A DNA stretch of 59,832 nt, from the NCBI GenBank assembly GCA_017634555.1, contig JAGBNF010000032.1:1-59832 (forward strand), given 5' to 3'. This document shows positions 54,928-59,832 of the stretch, one piece after another. The notes beneath the pieces were generated by a model that was not told the DNA's origin, did no database searches, and saw only the letters and a list, made by a program, of their open reading frames with translations. This DNA is from Eubacterium sp. (GTDB lineage Bacteria; Bacillota; Clostridia; Lachnospirales; Lachnospiraceae). Position 1 is the stretch's first letter. The number at the start of each line of letters is the position of its first letter. Position numbers and translations under genes: made by a program.

Positions 54928-56028
54928 CTATTCCTCAGAATCATCCTCGAAAAGCTTTTCAACCTTTTCGATTACGCTCTCTTTCATATGTCCTCTGGTC
55001 CTTTCGTACTGAAGACCCGATTCCATTATTTCAAGGAGCGGCATTCTGTATTTCGAATCTATTTCTTTAAGATGTCCCATCAGAACATCCTTTAATTCAA
55101 TTACATATTCTTTTCTTCGCATCTCGGCGATCATCTTCTCATAGTTAAATGATGCCTTGACCATGATATCCTTCTGTTTACGCTTACAGACAACACACTC
55201 CGTAAGCCCTGCTTCATTCACATGACCGCAGATACATGTCCAGATCATGCCGTCCGACTTATATTTCGAAACAGCATCGATGCCCTTCTTTTCCTTGAGT
55301 GATTCAAGACGCTTATAACTCATGCTTACATTTACCGGAGAATCATTACAAGCAAGAATTCCTCTCGGAGTCACATACTTGTTCAGGAATACCTTTGCAT
55401 CCTTGAGAATCTTTATATCATCAGGTGAAATCCTGCTGGAGATATAATCAGATTCAATCACTGAAAGGTTTCCTCCCTTACTGAATGTGAAGTCTACATT
55501 CTTTATCAAAAGCCTCTCATCATAAAGATTCGTAAACTCAATATCCGTTCTGATAGATATGATATCCTCGTTATTGTAATTATAACAGGTGATACCCATA
55601 TTTATCTCATTCTTGGTACCGTCAAGAGTTATCTTTACCGGTCTCGGTACAATCTGTGTGTAGTAATTCGTAACATACAGCTCTCTGTGAATTGAATTAT
55701 CCACAACGATCTTCTTCCTTACGATTACTGCATTACCGGTCATTATAACGCCGAAAGAGCCACCCTCAATAGACGCATGAGTCATCTTGAGACCTAATAT
55801 TGCATTAGCCCCCTTCTTCTCTGCTTCCTTGAGAATTCTCTTCTCCGCCGCTTCACGACATTTGTCGAGTTTAACCATATCTTTCTGGGAGACATTCGTC
55901 ACAGTGGACGCAATGCCGCTAAGAAAATTCGAGCCAAGAAGTGCCTGGCTTGAAATGAAGCCCAGATACTCTACGATCTCGTACCCCTCGAGACTCGAAC
56001 CAGTACTGATAAGAACGCTTTCAGACAT
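54928..56028 (-). CDS. YbjQ-fold protein with RanBP2-like zinc ribbon
   Basis: 366 residues. About 1-105 resembles the YbjQ/UPF0145 fold (GYEIVEYLGFISSQ, EAEKKGANAILGLKMTHASI). A beta-rich middle part follows (about 110-250). At about 265-287 is WTCICGHVNEAGLTECVVCK, a four-Cys zinc ribbon of the RanBP2 form, then a helical charged tail. GGAGGGG lies 6 nt before the ATG. It opens the large-protein cluster and has its own promoter just behind folA. YbjQ-fold proteins form pentameric rings; the role here is unknown. Confidence 0.75.
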   Translation of the reverse strand: MSESVLISTGSSLEGYEIVEYLGFISSQALLGSNFLSGIASTVTNVSQKDMVKLDKCREAAEKRILKEAEKKGANAILGLKMTHASIEGGSFGVIMTGNAVIVRKKIVVDNSIHRELYVTNYYTQIVPRPVKITLDGTKNEINMGITCYNYNNEDIISIRTDIEFTNLYDERLLIKNVDFTFSKGGNLSVIESDYISSRISPDDIKILKDAKVFLNKYVTPRGILACNDSPVNVSMSYKRLESLKEKKGIDAVSKYKSDGMIWTCICGHVNEAGLTECVVCKRKQKDIMVKASFNYEKMIAEMRRKEYVIELKDVLMGHLKEIDSKYRMPLLEIMESGLQYERTRGHMKESVIEKVEKLFEDDSEE

Positions 56029-56052
56029 TCTCTACCCCTCCACATTATCATT

Positions 56053-56080
56053 AATATATTTTACCACAAATGTAAGTCAA
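56053..56080 (-). promoter_or_regulatory. Promoter of the large-protein cluster
   Basis: TTGACT (56075-56080), 16 nt, TATATT (56053-56058), right after the folA stop. The predicted transcript begins about 20 nt before the YbjQ-protein start codon. Confidence 0.6.
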
Positions 56081-56081
56081 A

Positions 56082-56585
56082 TCAAAGCAGTTTTGGGCAT
56101 TTATTCTTATAAGTTACGTAGTTGTATTCAATACTGAAATATGTCATTTCCTCGCTCTCATCAACGACTTCCCAATTCCCCTTTAAATCAAGGTTTGGGA
56201 AGTAAGTATCGGCCTGATACTTATAATTGAGCTTGGTAAGATAAGCGGTGTCGCAATAATCGTACAGCATCTCGTACATCATTCCGCCACCTACAACAAA
56301 GATATCTTCGCTGTTATATTCCTTAAGCGTCTCAAAGAGCTGCTCTACAGTGTTAACGATGACCGCACCTCTCGGATTAAAATTCGGATTTCCCGAAAGA
56401 ATGATATTAGCCCTCTCCGAAAACGGAATGCCGTTAGGAAATGTGGAAAGAGTCTTCCTTCCAAGCACAACAACCTTACCTGTAGTCATCTGCCTGAAAC
56501 GTTTCTGATCCTCCGGAATCCTTACCAGAAGACTGTTTGCGTGTCCTATAGCCCAATTGGCATCAACAGCTGCGATAAGATTCAT
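56082..56585 (-). CDS. folA: Dihydrofolate reductase
   Basis: 167 residues, usual size. MNLIAAVDANWAIGHANSLL, the catalytic acidic residue in RIPEDQKRFRQMT, GKVVVLGRKTLSTFPNG and FVVGGGMMYEMLYD are present. It reduces dihydrofolate to tetrahydrofolate with NADPH, restoring the folate oxidised by ThyA. GGGGGG precedes the ATG at 56585, which is chosen over a longer frame. It lies 25 nt behind thyA, forming a thyA-folA unit. Confidence 0.95.
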   Translation of the reverse strand: MNLIAAVDANWAIGHANSLLVRIPEDQKRFRQMTTGKVVVLGRKTLSTFPNGIPFSERANIILSGNPNFNPRGAVIVNTVEQLFETLKEYNSEDIFVVGGGMMYEMLYDYCDTAYLTKLNYKYQADTYFPNLDLKGNWEVVDESEEMTYFSIEYNYVTYKNKCPKLL

Positions 56586-56610
56586 TGAAACACCCCCCTC
56601 GTCCAAATAA

Positions 56611-57441
56611 TCAGACAGCAACAGGAATATCCTTAACCTGTGGTCCTGTCACATAGTCCTCAACAGTAAAATCACTCGGTTTAAATTCATAGAAATCTTT
56701 AATATCAGGATTGAGCGTAACCTTTGGTGCAGGGTACGTCTCTCTCTCTATAAGTTCTTTTATGATAGGAATATGTCTGTCATAAATGTGCGCGTCACTG
56801 ATAACATGTACAAGCTCGCCCGGCTTAAGTCCGGAAACCTGAGCAATCATCATCACAAGCGCCGCATACTGAACAACATTCCAGTTTCCTGCAGCAAGGA
56901 TGTCCTGAGAACGCTGATTAAGTATCGCATTAAGCTTATCTCCCATAACATTGAATGTCATGCTGTAAGCACATGGATAAAGCTGCATCTCATGAAGATC
57001 CTGATGCACATAGATATTTGTCATTATTCTTCTGCTGTATGGATTGTTCTTAAGATCATAGAGAACTCTGTCTACCTGATCAAACTCTCCCTCAGCATAT
57101 TTATGTTTTACACCAAGCTGGTATCCGTAAGCCTTACCGATGGAACCGTTCTCATCAGCCCACTGATCCCAGATATGACTTTTAAGATCATGAATGTTAT
57201 TTGATTTTTTCTGCCATATCCAGAGTATCTCATCTATAGCAGACTTAATATATGTCTGTCTCAGTGTGATTGCAGGAAACTCCTTAGAAAGATCGTATCT
57301 GTTAACCACACCGAAAACCTTAAGCGTATAGGCATAGCTTCCGTCTTCCCACTTCGGTCTGACCTTTTCGCCCTCTGTGCTGATTCCTTCATTCAGAACC
57401 TTTTTGCACATATCTATATAAATTTCATCAGCCTTACTCAT
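56611..57441 (-). CDS. thyA: Thymidylate synthase (ThyA)
   Basis: 276 residues. The catalytic Cys in LYPCAYSMTFNV, the Arg pair in NNPYSRRIM, QRSQDILAAGNWNVVQYA and HIYDRHIPIIKEL are the ThyA motifs. It methylates dUMP with methylene-tetrahydrofolate. GAGG lies 5 nt before the ATG at 57441. It is divergent from the XRE regulator, with a 138-nt spacer carrying repeated TTCGA boxes. Confidence 0.95.
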   Translation of the reverse strand: MSKADEIYIDMCKKVLNEGISTEGEKVRPKWEDGSYAYTLKVFGVVNRYDLSKEFPAITLRQTYIKSAIDEILWIWQKKSNNIHDLKSHIWDQWADENGSIGKAYGYQLGVKHKYAEGEFDQVDRVLYDLKNNPYSRRIMTNIYVHQDLHEMQLYPCAYSMTFNVMGDKLNAILNQRSQDILAAGNWNVVQYAALVMMIAQVSGLKPGELVHVISDAHIYDRHIPIIKELIERETYPAPKVTLNPDIKDFYEFKPSDFTVEDYVTGPQVKDIPVAV

Positions 57442-57470
57442 AAACACCTCACCAATAATTTAATAATGCG

Positions 57471-57510
57471 GTCGAAAAATCAATTCGACACCGATTTCCT
57501 TATATTCGAA
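57471..57510. promoter_or_regulatory. TTCGA-type boxes between thyA and the XRE gene
   Basis: GTCGAA (57471-57476) and TTCGAC (57484-57489) form an inverted repeat, and a self-complementary TTCGAA follows at 57505-57510. These lie where both divergent promoters should be. They could be operators of the adjacent XRE protein. Confidence 0.35.
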
Positions 57511-57579
57511 CGCATTTTGTCCAAAAACATAATCTTAATGATAACATATATATACAAAAAATAAAAGGAGGATAAACTC

Positions 57580-57882
57580 GTGTCACATGTTGTTATTTTC
57601 TGGGGACAGCTGCTTCGCGAAATGCGAAAATCCCACCATCTGACTCAGGAGGAAATCGCCAGAGTACTCCATATTTCGAGACAGGATTACAGCCATATAG
57701 AAACCGGTAAAGTCAGACCTTCGCCGGAAATAATTTCGATACTTTCAAACCTGTATGACAAGGACCTTTTCACCTATGCACTCGACAAGATGCCCGATGC
57801 ACTCATCAACGAACAGCAGGAGTTTAAATCCTTTTTACGATCAGGTCTGCAAAGTCCGAAATCCGATAAAAGGAAACTGTAA
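57580..57882 (+). CDS. XRE-family helix-turn-helix regulator
   Basis: 100 residues. The HTH (about 13-65) is LLREMRKSHHLTQEEIARVL, with ISRQDYSHIETGKVRPSPE as the recognition part. A short unstructured tail completes it, with no sensor or catalytic domain. The start is GTG with AAGGAGG 8 nt upstream. It is divergent to thyA and convergent to the pseudo-receiver gene, with a shared terminator. Target unknown; self-control via the boxes in the spacer is inference. Confidence 0.85.
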   Translation: MSHVVIFWGQLLREMRKSHHLTQEEIARVLHISRQDYSHIETGKVRPSPEIISILSNLYDKDLFTYALDKMPDALINEQQEFKSFLRSGLQSPKSDKRKL

Positions 57883-57884
57883 TA

Positions 57885-57912
57885 AAAAATCCGGGTATAA
57901 ACCCGGATTTTT
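57885..57912. terminator. Bidirectional terminator after the XRE gene
   Basis: AAAAATCCGGGT (57885-57896) and ACCCGGATTTTT (57901-57912) form a perfect 12-bp stem with a 4-nt loop. T-runs are present on both strands, so it ends both convergent messages. Confidence 0.85.
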
Positions 57913-57919
57913 CTAATGA

Positions 57920-59101
57920 TCATATAGATCTGAATATTTCAATTGCAAGCTCGGTATCTGTATCCATAAGTCTTGAACCGCGCTTCAGTTTTTGTCGGAT
58001 AATATCATCAAAATCATATTCCATCAGAAGCTTCATCATGCTCTCGGCATATTCCTCATCATAATCAACCAGCGCAACTATGATATCCTCAACTCTGTCA
58101 CGCATATCCTCTTCCGATATCCATATGCCGTTTGACTTTATATCTTCCTTCTCAAAAAACGACTGTACATATTCAGGCTTTCCGAGCCAGTCAGCCATAC
58201 CGGCAACAACATATTTCCATTCGGATATAAGCTTCTTCCAGTTTTCCTCAGCAACCTCGAGTGTATCCTCTTTAGCAAGGTTTACATGATCATCAAAAAT
58301 ATCCGCAAGATGGATAGCTCCGAGCTCACGTGAAGTCTCTCGAAGCTCTCTCACCACTTCCATATATTTATATTTATCGTTCAGAGCAAGCGCATCGAAT
58401 GCCTTATCCTTGTTCAGGTCATAACATTTAACGAATGCTGTTGCAGCCTGTCGGTACTCATCCATATCACCCTTGAACTTTTCAAGGCCGACACTGAGTC
58501 TGACATCACATCTTTTAAGTCTCCTGGTAGTATCCGCAATGTCCTTTATGTACTCAATGGTGCGTTCATCTTCCGGAAGCATCTTCTTAGGGCAATGCTT
58601 AATGATTGCATTCTCAAGAACACATTTTTCAACAGGCTTTCTGATTATTCCGTCAAAGCCCATGTCACGATAATATTGATCTTTATTCTTATTGGTTTCC
58701 GAAAGAATAACATAGATCTTTGAATCACGGACCTTACAATGATCGCTGTTTTTCATGTTCTTAAGAGTCTGCTCTCCGTCCATTCTCGGAAGATCCGCAG
58801 CTATAAGGATGAGATCAAACTTATCCTTAGAAATCTTTTCAAGCCCTTCAGCTCCCGTATGAGCAGTAGCAACATTACAGCCTGCGTTTTCGGCAATCTC
58901 CTTCTCGTGCTCGAGATCGAGATTGTTGTTATCTATGATCAGCACATAGTAGAACCCCTCCCTGTTATAAAGGTGGAGGTCCTTGTCAAACACATTCTCA
59001 TTTTCTTCATCATCGCTTTTTGCTCTTCCGGGAATTGGAAGTCCATCAGGAAGAACTTTATGCACAAAACTTATAAAGCCGTTTCTGATTCCACCAGGCA
59101 T
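57920..59101 (-). CDS. Protein with pseudo-receiver and degenerate Hpt-like domain
   Basis: 393 residues. About 50-175 has a receiver pattern (YYVLIIDNNNLDLE, FDLILIAADLPRMDGE, IIRKPVE), but the phosphoacceptor position is Ala (ILIAADL where LLDIQMP would be expected), while the Lys is kept. About 185-290 resembles an Hpt bundle (YKYMEVVRELRETSRELGA), but the phospho-His is absent. The C-terminal third is helical and acidic. It starts 13 nt after the tyrS stop, whose TAG overlaps the ribosome site, so it is co-transcribed with tyrS. Likely a phosphorylation-independent adaptor; role unknown. Confidence 0.7.
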   Translation of the reverse strand: MPGGIRNGFISFVHKVLPDGLPIPGRAKSDDEENENVFDKDLHLYNREGFYYVLIIDNNNLDLEHEKEIAENAGCNVATAHTGAEGLEKISKDKFDLILIAADLPRMDGEQTLKNMKNSDHCKVRDSKIYVILSETNKNKDQYYRDMGFDGIIRKPVEKCVLENAIIKHCPKKMLPEDERTIEYIKDIADTTRRLKRCDVRLSVGLEKFKGDMDEYRQAATAFVKCYDLNKDKAFDALALNDKYKYMEVVRELRETSRELGAIHLADIFDDHVNLAKEDTLEVAEENWKKLISEWKYVVAGMADWLGKPEYVQSFFEKEDIKSNGIWISEEDMRDRVEDIIVALVDYDEEYAESMMKLLMEYDFDDIIRQKLKRGSRLMDTDTELAIEIFRSI

Positions 59102-59114
59102 TCTGTTTTCTCCT

Positions 59115-59832
59115 CTAACGATTGAAAATTATCTTTCTGAAATTCTTCTTACCTTTTTTGATAACGAACTCATCATTAAAGTCATCTTCACCGTAATCAG
59201 CCTTAACGTCCGTCACCTTCTCACCATTAACGGTTACGCCGCCCTGCTCGATAGCACGTCTTCCTTCAGTCTTTGATGATGCAAGTCCTGCCGCAACAAG
59301 AAGTGACTGAAGTGAGATACGACCATCCATAAAGTCTGTTGCAGAAATCTCTGTTTCAGGCATATTCTCTGTTGTTCCCTGCATGAAGATTGCCTTTGCA
59401 GCTGCATCAGCCTTGTCAGCCTCTTCCTTGCCGTGAACAAGTTCTGTAAGATGATATGCCAGAATTTCCTTAGCCTTGTTAAGCTCTGCACCTTCCCAGC
59501 TTTCCATAGGTCTGATTTCCTCAAGCGGAATAAATGTGAGCATCTTGATGCACTTGATAACGTCTGCATCATCAACATTTCTCCAGTACTGATAGAACTC
59601 GTACGGAGTAGTCTTCTCAGGATCAAGCCATACAGCGCCCTTTGCTGTCTTACCCATCTTCTTACCCTCTGAGTTAAGAAGAAGTGTTATTGTCATGGCA
59701 TGTGCATCCTTACCCAGCTTCTTACGAATCAGTTCTGTACCGCCCAGCATGTTTGACCACTGATCGTCGCCACCGAACTGCATGTTGCATCCGTATTTCT
59801 GGAAGAGCATATAGAAGTCATAGCTCTGCATA
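59115..59832 (-). CDS. tyrS: Tyrosyl-tRNA synthetase, 3' part (cut by window edge)
   Basis: About 239 residues of the C-terminal portion are visible; the 5' end lies beyond the window. QFGGDDQWSNMLGGTELIRK and GKKMGKTAKGAVWLDPEKT (the KMSKS-type loop as KMGKT) identify TyrRS, and the last about 70 residues form an S4-like RNA-binding domain (ISLQSLLVAAGLASSKTEG, VTVNGEKVTD). It charges tRNA-Tyr. The stop overlaps the ribosome site of the next gene. Confidence 0.95.
   Translation of the reverse strand, partial: MQSYDFYMLFQKYGCNMQFGGDDQWSNMLGGTELIRKKLGKDAHAMTITLLLNSEGKKMGKTAKGAVWLDPEKTTPYEFYQYWRNVDDADVIKCIKMLTFIPLEEIRPMESWEGAELNKAKEILAYHLTELVHGKEEADKADAAAKAIFMQGTTENMPETEISATDFMDGRISLQSLLVAAGLASSKTEGRRAIEQGGVTVNGEKVTDVKADYGEDDFNDEFVIKKGKKNFRKIIFNR

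Noticed and set aside
1-59832. CRISPR array, transposase, integrase, phage or toxin-antitoxin genes
   Set aside because: None seen on either strand; repeats present are coding tails or regulatory palindromes.

Overview
This window looks like a chromosomal segment of a butyrate-forming anaerobic Firmicute, most likely a Lachnospiraceae member (Butyrivibrio/Pseudobutyrivibrio/Roseburia-like; genus is inference). The reasons are a complete butyrate operon in the order thl-crt-hbd-bcd-etfB-etfA, the order tig-clpP-clpX-engB, strong AGGAGG-type ribosome sites, TTGACA/TATAAT promoters, DUF4364 and DUF4230 proteins, and a Gram-positive style cell-wall and PspA set. I see no insertion sequence, prophage, CRISPR array, rRNA or integrase. 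It reads as core genome, and about nine tenths of the genes lie on the minus strand.

Layout. 1-0.3 kb: three minus-strand tRNAs (Val, Met, Pro) with two consensus promoters. 0.4-5 kb: a DHH phosphoesterase and a response regulator/histidine kinase pair. 5-9 kb: PcrA helicase with two small membrane proteins, and PspA. 9.2-16.5 kb: a pyrimidine cluster reading LytTR regulator, pyrF, pyrK, pyrD, small membrane protein, M29 aminopeptidase, pyrimidine-nucleoside phosphorylase. 16.5-24.3 kb: two tandem class A penicillin-binding proteins with different repetitive tails, both starting at TTG, and rho. 24.4-29.4 kb: DUF4364 regulator (plus), engB, clpX, clpP, tig, luxS. 29.4-32 kb: two paralogous membrane proteins between luxS and mtnN, so the activated-methyl-cycle enzymes flank an unknown pair. 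32-38.2 kb (plus strand): carB, a small alarmone synthetase, and a second two-component system. 38.3-46.9 kb: the butyrate operon, which appears to run on into a membrane-anchored C11 (clostripain-type) protease.

47-56 kb holds the least explained block: a divergent MreB, a 1113-residue coiled-coil protein ending in a degenerate CbxX/SpoVK-type AAA domain, a 1129-residue acidic protein with a helical-repeat head, and a YbjQ-fold protein with a RanBP2-like zinc ribbon. I propose it as a candidate undescribed cytoskeletal or scaffold system. 56-59.8 kb: folA, thyA, a small XRE regulator (plus), a protein with a pseudo-receiver and a degenerate Hpt-like half, and the 3' part of tyrS.

The metabolic genes fit together: pyrimidine synthesis and salvage (carB, pyrF/K/D, pdp, thyA, folA), CoA-linked fermentation with electron bifurcation (bcd-etfBA), and S-adenosylhomocysteine recycling (mtnN, luxS). 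Start codons were chosen from visible ribosome sites, and several differ from the longest possible reading frame. No database search was run, so DUF names come from memory.
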